DNA of 31,410 nt from a virus, in IMG/VR virus record IMGVR_UViG_3300042935_000525, positions 1 to 31,410 of that record; one strand, given 5' to 3'. The position numbers were made by a program, and so were the translations under genes. The number at the start of each line of letters is the position of its first letter. Positions within the stretch are counted from its first letter, which is position 1. This document shows, piece by piece, positions 23,959 through 31,336 of the stretch. The notes beneath the pieces are model-generated. The model did not search any database and was not told where the DNA came from. It was given only the letters and a program-made list of their open reading frames with translations.

Positions 23959-25518
23959 GTGCTCACAGACGACGAACTAGACGAGAACCTCTTAGCCGAG
24001 GACGTAGCAGACGAACTGGACGAAACTTCAGCAGAGTTTGTGGACGTGTTGGTAAAACGCATTATTGTGTTTACCGAGGAATTCTGCGATGTGGAATTAT
24101 TCCCGTATCAGATACCTATTGCCTACCGATTGATTGAGTCTGTCATCCTTGGTGACGGTGAAGAAATGACGGTAGTGGCTACACGCCAGTCAGGTAAATC
24201 TGAGGTTCTCTCTAACGTCATGGCTTCACTCATGGTAATCCTGCCTAAGTTAGCAAGGGTCTATCCGACATGGCTTGACAAGTTTGAAAAAGGCTTTTGG
24301 TGTGGCGTGTTCGCCCCAGTAGAAGACCAAGCAGACACCGTGTTTAGTCGCATCGTTGGCAAACTCACCAGTGAGCATGCAATGGACTTCTTGCTGGATC
24401 CTGAGATTGACGACAAAGCAACATCAGGTGGCGCTCGTGGTAAGGGACGCATCATTACTTTGAAGCACTCTGGATCGCTTTGCCGTATGCAAACCTGTAA
24501 CCCAAAAGCAAAGATTGAATCAAAGACGTACCACTTCGTCATGATTGACGAGGCTCAGGAAGCCGACGAGTACATGATTGCTAAATCAATTAAGCCGATG
24601 TTGGCGTTTAACAACGGCAGTATCTGTTTGACAGGTACGGCTACCCGTAACAAGTCTTACTTCTACAAGATGATCCAGTACAACAAGCGACGCATGGTCA
24701 ACGGTAAGAAGTCACGGCCTTGCCACTTTGAGTACGACTATCGTGTTGCCTCAAAGTACAACCCGAACTACGCCAAGTTTATTGCTAAAGAGAAGTTGCG
24801 GATTGGCGAGGACTCGGATGAGTTCCAGATGTCCTATTGCAACAAGTGGGTACTTGACCGAGGTATGTTCGTAACTGACGAGCGCTTAGAGCGGTTGTAT
24901 GACCCTTCTATGGCTTTGGTCAAGCAGTGGTGGCGTACCCCTGTAGTAGTCGGTATTGACGTTGCCCGATCCAATGACTCCACCGTAGTGACAGTCTGCT
25001 GGGTTGACTGGGACCATCCAGACCCATTCGGCTTCCATGAACACCGTGTTCTCAACTGGCTAGAGATCAACAACGAAGAATGGGAATCTCAGTACTTCCA
25101 GATTATTGACTTCTTAAGAAACTATGACCCGATCAGAATCGGCATTGACTCTCAAGGTGTCGGTGGAGCCGTAGCAGAGCGCTTTCAAATCCTGTTGCCA
25201 GATATTGATGTCGTTGCTATCTCATCAGACTCAAAGGCACAACATGAAAGATGGGTACATCTTACAGAGTTGATTCAGAGAGATCAATTAATAATTCCAG
25301 GTCACTCCAAAGCACGGCGTACTCGTGGATGGAAACGCTTTAATCAGCAGATGAGCGACCTAGAAAAGACATACCGTGGTCCATATATGTTGGCTGAAGC
25401 ACCTGAAGAAAAGGGCGCTTTTGATGACTACCCAGACTCTTTGGCTATTGCCTGCTTCATGTCCATGCATGACACCCTGCCTACGATCCAAGTAGCAGAA
25501 AATCCATTCTTTAATTAA
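23959..25518 (+). CDS. terL: terminase large subunit
   Basis: The protein has 519 residues, the usual size. It packages DNA into the prohead using an ATPase motor and cuts the concatemer with an RNase H-fold nuclease. ATPase: Walker A variant ATRQSGKSEV (about residues 74-83), Walker B FVMIDEAQEAD (about 193-203), and coupling motif LTGTATR (224-230). Nuclease: VVGIDVARSNDSTVV (Asp334), RIGIDSQGVGG (Asp397) and FDDYPDSLAIA (Asp490 or Asp493), the three acidic positions. The N-terminal 40 residues are strongly acidic (DDELDENLLAEDVADELDET). GTG start set by the leaderless TATGAT box. No small-subunit gene is obvious beside it. Confidence 0.95.
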   Translation: MLTDDELDENLLAEDVADELDETSAEFVDVLVKRIIVFTEEFCDVELFPYQIPIAYRLIESVILGDGEEMTVVATRQSGKSEVLSNVMASLMVILPKLARVYPTWLDKFEKGFWCGVFAPVEDQADTVFSRIVGKLTSEHAMDFLLDPEIDDKATSGGARGKGRIITLKHSGSLCRMQTCNPKAKIESKTYHFVMIDEAQEADEYMIAKSIKPMLAFNNGSICLTGTATRNKSYFYKMIQYNKRRMVNGKKSRPCHFEYDYRVASKYNPNYAKFIAKEKLRIGEDSDEFQMSYCNKWVLDRGMFVTDERLERLYDPSMALVKQWWRTPVVVGIDVARSNDSTVVTVCWVDWDHPDPFGFHEHRVLNWLEINNEEWESQYFQIIDFLRNYDPIRIGIDSQGVGGAVAERFQILLPDIDVVAISSDSKAQHERWVHLTELIQRDQLIIPGHSKARRTRGWKRFNQQMSDLEKTYRGPYMLAEAPEEKGAFDDYPDSLAIACFMSMHDTLPTIQVAENPFFN

Positions 25519-25564
25519 TGGTACTCTAGTAACAAGTTAAAAAACCCCTATTACGGAGGCTTAC

Positions 25565-25966
25565 GTGAACGTAGCACCAGCACCACAATTTCCAGAACGC
25601 TCCCCGAACGTTTACGAGCGTTCAATGGCGCCAAGTATCCCAGGCAACCGTGGACCACTTCGCTTTGAAGAAGGCGTAGCCACAGACACAGATGTACCTA
25701 ACGACTTTGCTCGTGGTGCATATGCTGATCCAACGTCGGCTCCTGGTCGTCAGAACCACAACAACCCTGAAATGTTCTACAAGTACCCTGAAGAGACAAT
25801 GCGTGAGCGTGCTCACGTAGGTTCGGCTTCATGGATTGAAGCACCTTCGGTTCTTTCAGAGTTCGTTCAAGGTTCAATGTCAGGCGACGGTATGCCAGCA
25901 TTTGAGTACGAATATAACAGCGGCGGTCACATGAACCGCATGAATCCAACGGTCGTTAACGACTAG
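25565..25966 (+). CDS. phage protein of unknown function near terminase
   Basis: The protein has 133 residues. The GTG start has the strongest ribosome-binding site of the region, GGAGG five bases upstream. It begins MNVAPAPQFPERSPNVYERS and is Pro/Asn/Arg-rich, with EMFYKYPEETMRERAHVGSA and WIEAPSVLSEFVQGSM in the second half. The last part resembles a small phage protein seen near the terminase in other aquatic phages, but I cannot name it. No membrane segment. High predicted translation suggests a structural or assembly protein made in many copies. Confidence 0.72.
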   Translation: MNVAPAPQFPERSPNVYERSMAPSIPGNRGPLRFEEGVATDTDVPNDFARGAYADPTSAPGRQNHNNPEMFYKYPEETMRERAHVGSASWIEAPSVLSEFVQGSMSGDGMPAFEYEYNSGGHMNRMNPTVVND

Positions 25967-25968
25967 TT

Positions 25969-26427
25969 ATGGAAGGCGGCGCCGACGCAGGCGCCAGCAC
26001 AACTGACAGCGCTGTTGAGAGTGGGGGGAGTCCAACGACTCCCCCTACTAATACCCAGTCTGGGATAGCGATTGGTCAAGTGTATGCTGGGGCAGGATTC
26101 TTTACGGGGGCAATGAAAACCCGTAAACAACAATTCCACGAGACCCACCAACAGTACCGACGCCCTGATTACGGTACAAGTGACCGTAACCCACTAATTG
26201 GAAAAACCCCAGGACCTAGGGGTGGAATTGACATGAAGCGCAACATGTCAGGACTTGGTGTCGGTTACCAAGATGCGCTTGATCTGTTTAAGCCTTTGCG
26301 ATCTGGTTTAAACAAAGTCTCTAACGGTACTCGTATGAACCACCGCCCGCAAGACCCAATGCGTCGCCGTGCACAAGGCACTCGTGCATACACAGAGGCT
26401 AATCCTGAAAACAAAGACGGCATCTGA
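25969..26427 (+). CDS. phage protein of unknown function (152 aa)
   Basis: The N-terminal 40 residues are low-complexity (Gly, Ala, Ser, Thr, Pro: GGADAGASTTDSAVESGGSP). Then comes a short glycine-rich stretch (AIGQVYAGAGFFTGAM) and a basic second half (MKTRKQQFHETHQQYRRPDY, MRRRAQGTRAYTEA). This layout is suggestive of an intrinsically disordered or nucleic acid-associated structural protein. It starts two bases after the preceding stop and overlaps the next gene by one base (TGATG). No domain is recognised. Confidence 0.7.
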   Translation: MEGGADAGASTTDSAVESGGSPTTPPTNTQSGIAIGQVYAGAGFFTGAMKTRKQQFHETHQQYRRPDYGTSDRNPLIGKTPGPRGGIDMKRNMSGLGVGYQDALDLFKPLRSGLNKVSNGTRMNHRPQDPMRRRAQGTRAYTEANPENKDGI

Positions 26428-27794
26428 TGGCGGCTAAGAAAAAGAAGGCTAAAGCCAAAAAAGCGGGACCAGACCTATCTAACCGAGTACTTGAGTTTAG
26501 TGATCTTTCAAAGAAGGACCAATCAGACGCTGTAGGAATGGTTAGCCGTGTGTCTGAGACGATGCCACAACAAATGGCAACACTTGCAGAACGTGGTTTG
26601 AAGTCACCTAGACCAGGAATGCAATCAAAAGGAAAGCGTTATGCCGCTGCTGCTCCTCAAATGGTTTCTAAAGCATTGTCTATGGATGACATGGTTAACG
26701 CTCGCAAACAAGCCTTTCATTCTGCTACAACAGGTAGCGTTCGGTTACCAGAAGAAAGTATTGCTGGTCAAGAATTCTATTTCCAACATCGTAAAGAACT
26801 TGACGAAACCACTGGTGGTGGAAACATCCCCATTGATCGTGTTGTTAACGCAACCAGCCGTTTGAGTATTCAAACAAAACCTGAAAGTGAAAAGGCCGCT
26901 CTGTCTGCATTAACTAAGGCGCATTCAAGTGGGACAGTTCATTTTAAACCTGAGATGGTTGAAGCATTAGGTTCTCAGAAAGTAATGGTGCCTACTGAAC
27001 TCCACGGTAAAGAAGTTGCTTTTAAAGATCTTCCAGGTCATGTAGTGCAAGGTATTACCGAGCCATCAATCCGTGGAACCGTAGAGAAACACTCTAAAGG
27101 TGTAGACGTTACAAATATGGCAAAAACGTCTATGCGCTCAAACCTTCAGTATGCTCATGAAGCCCTACAAGGTACCCGTTCTGTGTCTCCAACAGATAAC
27201 CCAAAGTTATTCTCGTATGGTAGAGGTCATGAACTTGCTGTCCCAAATAGTCCAGAACACCGTGAGTATCAATTGCGTGCTGGGCACGTTGGACGGGTAA
27301 AGCGTGGACAAGAAGCCGCTGGTCAAGGAATGTTTGATTTTGAAGGATTGCGCTCCAGTAATGAAGGGGTCTTGTCTAATCAACTTCAAACACCTAATGA
27401 CTCTTGGATGCTCGCTAATGAGCGTCAGCAACCACAGGAAGTGCGCAAAGTAGCGGGAGACGTTAGCCTCTCTACAAAGCAAATGAAGACCAAGCGTGGT
27501 CGTCAAATGGCTGTAGGTGTGGGTAACAAAGACATTACTCCTGCGGGAATTCAACATGCAGTTGGTGCTGAGGCTACAACTCGTGCCGCTAGTGAGATCC
27601 AAAAAGATCTTGGTCTTGACTTTACTGTGCCATCCATGATGGTTCAAGAAGGTGTTTGGGCAGCAGAACGACGTCAGGCTAACGCAGATGCTCCATTTAA
27701 CGCCCGTCAGCGAGCCGCACAACCTAAGAAAGAAAAGCGCCAAGCCGCAACTAAATCACTTCCTGGCATTAACTGGGATCATTTCAAGAGTTAA
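26427..27794 (+). CDS. 455-residue phage protein with C-terminal INWDHF tag
   Basis: A soluble protein with a basic start (MAAKKKKAKAKKAGPDLSNR) and many helices. A C-terminal segment DITPAGIQHAVGAEATTRAA, FTVPSMMVQEGVWAAERRQA (about residues 370-415) recalls a domain in actinophage proteins that ends in a Q-x-x-x-W-x-x-x-R helix, but I cannot assign it. GQGMFDFEG (about residues 295-303) is a short hydrophobic motif. Most striking is the end, LPGINWDHFKS, which matches the INWDQF tag at the N-termini of the effectors at 2283 and 3778. It may be a scaffold or virion protein that shares the same docking site. Confidence 0.75.
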   Translation: MAAKKKKAKAKKAGPDLSNRVLEFSDLSKKDQSDAVGMVSRVSETMPQQMATLAERGLKSPRPGMQSKGKRYAAAAPQMVSKALSMDDMVNARKQAFHSATTGSVRLPEESIAGQEFYFQHRKELDETTGGGNIPIDRVVNATSRLSIQTKPESEKAALSALTKAHSSGTVHFKPEMVEALGSQKVMVPTELHGKEVAFKDLPGHVVQGITEPSIRGTVEKHSKGVDVTNMAKTSMRSNLQYAHEALQGTRSVSPTDNPKLFSYGRGHELAVPNSPEHREYQLRAGHVGRVKRGQEAAGQGMFDFEGLRSSNEGVLSNQLQTPNDSWMLANERQQPQEVRKVAGDVSLSTKQMKTKRGRQMAVGVGNKDITPAGIQHAVGAEATTRAASEIQKDLGLDFTVPSMMVQEGVWAAERRQANADAPFNARQRAAQPKKEKRQAATKSLPGINWDHFKS

Positions 27795-27805
27795 CGGAGA
27801 CTGTT

Positions 27806-28042
27806 ATGACCGATGCATGGGCGCTTATTATCGCCACACTTATCACCACTGTTGCTGGAGTTGTCGGCGCAGGGATTAAGCAACTAAAAGAACTCCGTAG
27901 AGAGAACCGCAATGACCACGGAATGGTCATGCTTCATTTAAAGAGTGTAAGACGCAGTATTGACAATGTTGGAGAAAAGGTAGAAGCAGTCTCCGAGCGC
28001 CTTGACAACCATATTGATTGGCACCTAGATAATAAGAAGTGA
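27806..28042 (+). CDS. holin-like membrane protein with coiled coil
   Basis: The protein has 78 residues. One transmembrane helix lies at about residues 4-24 (WALIIATLITTVAGVVGAG), followed by a basic turn (KQLKELRRENRNDHG) and a coiled coil with heptad pattern (LKSVRRSIDNVGEKVEAVSE), ending HIDWHLDNKK. This layout resembles the DUF2746-type small membrane proteins of actinophages, some of which are treated as minor holins. The M15 peptidase at 22104 lacks a signal peptide and would need such a protein. ACGGAGA gives a ribosome site. Confidence 0.68.
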   Translation: MTDAWALIIATLITTVAGVVGAGIKQLKELRRENRNDHGMVMLHLKSVRRSIDNVGEKVEAVSERLDNHIDWHLDNKK

Positions 28043-28045
28043 TAC

Positions 28046-28075
28046 ATGACACACCCATGAATTGGGTGCTAGGAT
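28046..28075 (+). promoter_or_regulatory. promoter ATGACA-18-TAGGAT with inverted repeat
   Basis: ATGACA (28046-28051) and TAGGAT (28070-28075) form a -35/-10 pair with an 18-base spacer. The spacer contains a perfect inverted repeat CACCCA-tgaat-TGGGTG (28052-28068), so a bound repressor would block this promoter. The next gene encodes a candidate DNA-binding protein, which suggests autoregulation. A short hairpin terminator for the gene before is an alternative. Confidence 0.5.
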
Positions 28076-28116
28076 ATTCCTGACCGTAATTCTGAATTGG
28101 AAAAGGTTAGGTATTT

Positions 28117-28416
28117 GTGAAACAACAAGAGCAGAAAATATCCCTGCTGGACGCCCTGCTTTCTCCCCGAACTAATCCCTCGGCAGACGCATGTAAGTTC
28201 AGCCGAACAGTAGCCAAAATGTCTACTGAAGAGCAGGAAGCAATAAACCGTGCAATTGAACTCATTCGTGAGGACAACGGTTTAGGTAAAAGCAAATCAT
28301 ATAGCGCATCATGGCTTACCAGAGTTATGCGTCAACATGGTTACAACGTGAGTATAAGTACAATCCAGCGACACGTCAACAAAGAGTGTTGCTGTTACCA
28401 AGGAGATGCACAATGA
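28117..28416 (+). CDS. small DNA-binding protein (HTH-like)
   Basis: The protein has 99 residues and a GTG start with AAAAGG upstream. The helices STEEQEAINRAIELIRED (about residues 50-67), SASWLTRVMRQHGYNVSIST and IQRHVNKE (about 74-93) look like a helix-turn-helix of the kind W-L-T-x-x-M-R-x-x-G-x-x-V-S-x-x-T-I-x-R-H. It ends with three Cys (ECCC). Phage proteins of this form are repressors, activators or small terminase-like factors. The upstream inverted repeat is a candidate operator. It overlaps the metallophosphoesterase gene by four bases. Confidence 0.68.
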   Translation: MKQQEQKISLLDALLSPRTNPSADACKFSRTVAKMSTEEQEAINRAIELIREDNGLGKSKSYSASWLTRVMRQHGYNVSISTIQRHVNKECCCYQGDAQ

Positions 28417-29567
28417 GTGAACTAGCAAAAGCGTTAACAACCGCACCACAAGACAAAAGTAAGTTGCTTGGCAAGTTAGTTGAAATGCTTGAAAGCAAGA
28501 ACATTGATATCAATGAAATTGGTGATATCAAACGTGTCAAGTTGTATCAAGCAATGTCCAAGGACTCAGATGGTGAGGCGCACATTCATGACCTCGCCGC
28601 TATTCAGTTTTCTCCTAAGTGGGAAACTGGTCCTGAGTGGCCTGTTGTTACACAAGGTCCTGCAATTAAAATGCCAGTACCTAAAGCAAAGGTAAAGAAA
28701 GCAGCAACATTCAAAACATGTGTTGTTGTTCCTGACATTCAGATCGGTTATTACCGTGGACGTGATGGAACACTAGAACCAACTCATGATGAGAAGGCAC
28801 TTAGCGTTGCACTCAAGATCATTGAAGAAGTGAATCCTGATGCTGTTATTTGTGTTGGTGACAACCTTGACTTTCCTGAGATGGGTAAGTACTTGACGTA
28901 CCCTGCGTATGCACAAACAACACAAGCATCAATTGATCGTGCAACAGTGTTCTGTGCACAGATGCGTTCTGTGGCTCCTGATGCAGAGATAGTATGGCTT
29001 GCTGGTAACCACGAAGAGCGTATGCCTAAGTACCTCTTGGTTAACGCATCAGCCGCTTACGGTTTGCGCAAGGGAAACACCCCAGAATCATGGCCTGTTT
29101 TGAGTGTTCCATACCTTTGTCGTATGGATGACTTCAATGTAATTTACAAGCCAGGTTATCCAGCATCTGATTATTGGGTCAATGAAAAACTACGAATCAT
29201 TCACGGCGATCGTGTGAAGTCGTCAGGTTCAACTGCACACATTTACCTCAACCAAGAAAAGACAAGTGTTATCTACGGGCATATTCACCGCATTGAAACG
29301 GCGTTTAAAACACGTGAAGACTTTGATGGTCCACGAACCATCATGGCTGCATCACCAGGTTGTCTTGCTCGGATAGACGGCGCAATTCCGTCCACTCGTG
29401 GAGGCGTAGATCTTGACGGACGCCCGTTGACTCGTCATGAAAATTGGCAACAAGGACTCGGTATTGTTCGTTATGAAGATGACAACCAACACCGTTTCTC
29501 TTACGATGTGATTCCTATCTACAACGGATGGGGAATGTACCAAGGCAAAGAGTACCAAGCGGACTAA
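28413..29567 (+). CDS. calcineurin-like metallophosphoesterase
   Basis: The protein has 384 residues from ATG 28413, which has AAGGAG seven bases upstream; a longer frame from 28311 overlaps the HTH gene and is rejected. The metal-binding motifs are VVVPDIQIGYYR (Asp108, with Gln110 where the family usually has His), VICVGDNLDF (Gly149-Asp150-Asn151), WLAGNHEER (198-201), then RIIHGDRV and IYGHIHR nearer the C-terminus. Such enzymes cut phosphate esters, nucleotides or nucleic acid ends. The first 100 residues are an extra helical region (LLGKLVEMLESKNIDINEIG) that may bind a partner. Its stop overlaps the start of the proteasome-like gene (TAATG). The substrate is unknown. Confidence 0.85.
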   Translation: MSELAKALTTAPQDKSKLLGKLVEMLESKNIDINEIGDIKRVKLYQAMSKDSDGEAHIHDLAAIQFSPKWETGPEWPVVTQGPAIKMPVPKAKVKKAATFKTCVVVPDIQIGYYRGRDGTLEPTHDEKALSVALKIIEEVNPDAVICVGDNLDFPEMGKYLTYPAYAQTTQASIDRATVFCAQMRSVAPDAEIVWLAGNHEERMPKYLLVNASAAYGLRKGNTPESWPVLSVPYLCRMDDFNVIYKPGYPASDYWVNEKLRIIHGDRVKSSGSTAHIYLNQEKTSVIYGHIHRIETAFKTREDFDGPRTIMAASPGCLARIDGAIPSTRGGVDLDGRPLTRHENWQQGLGIVRYEDDNQHRFSYDVIPIYNGWGMYQGKEYQAD

Positions 29568-30199
29568 TGACAACAATCGTTGGCATCCAAGGTGACGGCT
29601 TTGCCGTGGTATGTGTTGACTCACGTATCTCTACTATGTTTGCTGATGGTCTTGCTCAAACTGGAACGCTTCGTGAAGGTTCAAGCAAGGTATCTACTAA
29701 CGGTAAGTACTTGCTAGGAGCGGCTGGAGATGTGCGTGCAATCAATATCTTGCACCATGTCTTCCAGCCCCCAGCAGTTCCACCAAACCTAAAAGGAAAG
29801 AAACTGGATCAGTTCTTTACTGCCAAGTTCATTCCTGCGTTACGTGAGTGCTTTGACGCACAAGGGTATTCAATACCCGACCTCAATGAAAACAAACAAC
29901 ACATTGCAGAACAAGGATCCAGCATCATTGTGGTAGTTAATGGTGTTATCTATATGGTGGATGGTGACTACGCATGGTGCTCTGAATCCAGTGGTATCTA
30001 CGCCATAGGTTCTGGCGCACACTACGCACTAGGTGCCCTACAGGTCATGATGAACAAAAAGAAGTGGACAGCCCAACAGGCTAAGACAAGTGCCCTCAAG
30101 GCTCTCACTATTGCGGCTCGGTTTGACCCTTACACGGGTCCCCCATACCAGTCCTACATCCAAGGACAGGAAAGCACCCGAACCCGTAAAACGGTATAA
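29567..30199 (+). CDS. proteasome beta/HslV-like Ntn hydrolase
   Basis: The protein has 210 residues, with the start at ATG 29567 overlapping the previous stop. After Met removal it would begin TTIVGIQGDGFAVVCVDSRI, as HslV and proteasome beta subunits do, with Thr1 as nucleophile. Asp17 (V-D-S-R) and Lys40 (EGSSKVS) correspond to the other catalytic positions (Asp17 and Lys33 in the family). LLGAAGDVRA and AIGSGAHYALGAL are the conserved Gly-rich strands. A self-compartmentalising peptidase or a single-chain amidohydrolase is possible. Roles in head maturation or in degrading host proteins are both speculative. A TATAAT box lies over its stop codon. Confidence 0.8.
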   Translation: MTTIVGIQGDGFAVVCVDSRISTMFADGLAQTGTLREGSSKVSTNGKYLLGAAGDVRAINILHHVFQPPAVPPNLKGKKLDQFFTAKFIPALRECFDAQGYSIPDLNENKQHIAEQGSSIIVVVNGVIYMVDGDYAWCSESSGIYAIGSGAHYALGALQVMMNKKKWTAQQAKTSALKALTIAARFDPYTGPPYQSYIQGQESTRTRKTV

Positions 30200-30200
30200 T
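30195..30200 (+). promoter_or_regulatory. -10 box TATAAT, leadered
   Basis: A consensus TATAAT overlaps the end of the proteasome-like gene. Transcription would start near 30207 and give a 20-base leader containing AAGGAG before ATG 30227. It therefore differs from the leaderless promoters elsewhere. No clear -35 is seen. Confidence 0.5.
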
Positions 30201-30226
30201 CGGTCTAAACCTATTCAAGGAGTCTT

Positions 30227-30493
30227 ATGAAGACAGAACAAACCAAAAGCATGCTCGCATCGTACGCCCGTTCAGTACTTGGTGCTGGTCTCGCCCTCTA
30301 CATGTCAGGTGTAACTGACCCAAAAACACTTGCTTACTCACTATTGGCGGCTGTTGCTCCAGTAGCATTGCGAGCGCTTAACCCTAACGATAGCGCTTTT
30401 GGTCGCCTCCCAGCCGTTGAAGAAGTAGCCGTTGCTTTGACAAATGTTCCTGTCAAGAAGGCTCCTGCTAAGAAAGCAGCCGCTAAAAAGTAA
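30227..30493 (+). CDS. small membrane protein, holin candidate
   Basis: The protein has 88 residues. Two hydrophobic stretches, SVLGAGLALYMSGV (about residues 16-29) and TLAYSLLAAVAPVALRAL (about 34-51), can form two membrane helices, followed by LNPNDSAFGRLP and a basic Lys/Ala tail (KKAPAKKAAAKK). This form, with NPNDSAFG after the second helix, is one I associate with small phage membrane proteins that are often listed as holins. It has its own TATAAT promoter and an AAGGAG site. It overlaps the next gene by one base. Confidence 0.7.
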   Translation: MKTEQTKSMLASYARSVLGAGLALYMSGVTDPKTLAYSLLAAVAPVALRALNPNDSAFGRLPAVEEVAVALTNVPVKKAPAKKAAAKK

Positions 30494-31101
30494 TGGCAAA
30501 AATGCGTAAGAAGCAGGTTGGGGAACTTACCTCAGATGTAAACGCAGAAATTGCCAAAGAAGGCTTTTCAGGTTGGTCTGTCCGTGCCTATAGTCCGAAT
30601 GCTAGTGCTAAGGCTAAAGACTCCTATATGGTGGCATTGCCTAAAGAGCAAGTAGAAGAAACCATTAAAGCCCCTGTTAATTCTCGTGCAATTAGCCGCT
30701 ATCAGAGGAAGTTTAAAGGGCTTCTTACTGGTTCTAACATGTATCACGGTGGTTGGGTACCGTCTGAAGGGATGGGTACTCAGGACGTTTCAGAAGCACT
30801 ACCACGCACAGATGAGGGGTTTATGACCGCTTATACAAAAGGTGCCCGTAATCGTCAGCAAGCAGTTGGTGAGGTTAATGAGACAGGTGGGTACGTTGGG
30901 GGAATAGATATCCCACAGCACCTACATCCAAAACCAGACTGGGTAGTTGGGCACTCTGGGGATTGGGCACGTGGTACTGCTACTGACCCAATGAAACCAA
31001 AGGTTTCTCAGTCAGGTAACACTGTGAAGATCACTCCTAGCCGAGAAGAAATGGCTGGCGTTTACGCTTCTGAAGAACTCCTAAACCGTAAGAAAAAGTA
31101 A
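30493..31101 (+). CDS. phage protein of unknown function (202 aa)
   Basis: The protein begins MAKMRKKQVGELTSDVNAEI. The central part, LLTGSNMYHGGWVPSEGMGT and LPRTDEGFMTAYTKGARNRQ followed by QAVGEVNETGGYVGGIDIP, looks like a beta-alpha enzyme or virion fold. No family is recognised. The C-terminus is basic (ELLNRKKK). It overlaps the holin-like gene by one base (TAATG) and, on the opposite strand, the end of a zinc-knuckle gene by 40 bases. Confidence 0.68.
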   Translation: MAKMRKKQVGELTSDVNAEIAKEGFSGWSVRAYSPNASAKAKDSYMVALPKEQVEETIKAPVNSRAISRYQRKFKGLLTGSNMYHGGWVPSEGMGTQDVSEALPRTDEGFMTAYTKGARNRQQAVGEVNETGGYVGGIDIPQHLHPKPDWVVGHSGDWARGTATDPMKPKVSQSGNTVKITPSREEMAGVYASEELLNRKKK

Positions 31102-31244
31102 GTCATCCACGAATTGTGCTTGTCACAAAACTTGAATCTTCCTTTTCCTATACCCCAACGGCGCTCATCACCACATAGGTCGCATACTGCTGGTTGAACT
31201 GAATCTAGTTTGAGTTTCCAAGTGTCTACTTTCATGACGCCCAC
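31062..31244 (-). CDS. reverse-strand zinc-knuckle protein
   Basis: The protein has 60 residues. I chose the GTG at 31244 because GGAGGAGG (31249-31256) lies 4-7 bases before it; an ATG at 31235 and a GTG at 31259 are alternatives. It reads KVDTWKLKLDSVQPAV, then CDLCGDERRWGIGKGRFKFC and DKHNSW, a C-x2-C-x15-C-x2-H metal site. It is convergent with the gene at 30493, overlapping its end. Zinc knuckles of this size often bind DNA or RNA. It may be a regulator or HNH-like fragment, but no catalytic HNH motif is seen. Confidence 0.6.
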   Translation of the reverse strand: MGVMKVDTWKLKLDSVQPAVCDLCGDERRWGIGKGRFKFCDKHNSWMTYFFLRFRSSSEA

Positions 31245-31336
31245 GATACCTCCTCCCACACCGACTCACAACACGCTATTGTTAACACAGGCTACAATTT
31301 ATACACCTACAAATTTGAATAGGGGCACATGTCCTA

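Noticed and set aside
27207-27743. A 178-residue reverse-strand open frame inside the 455-residue gene.
   Set aside because: It lies wholly within a well-supported forward gene, has no recognisable domain or ribosome site, and its residue composition is unlike that of a normal protein.
28311-28412. A 34-residue N-terminal extension of the metallophosphoesterase.
   Set aside because: It overlaps the HTH-like gene in another frame, while ATG 28413 has a good ribosome site and an ATGA coupling.
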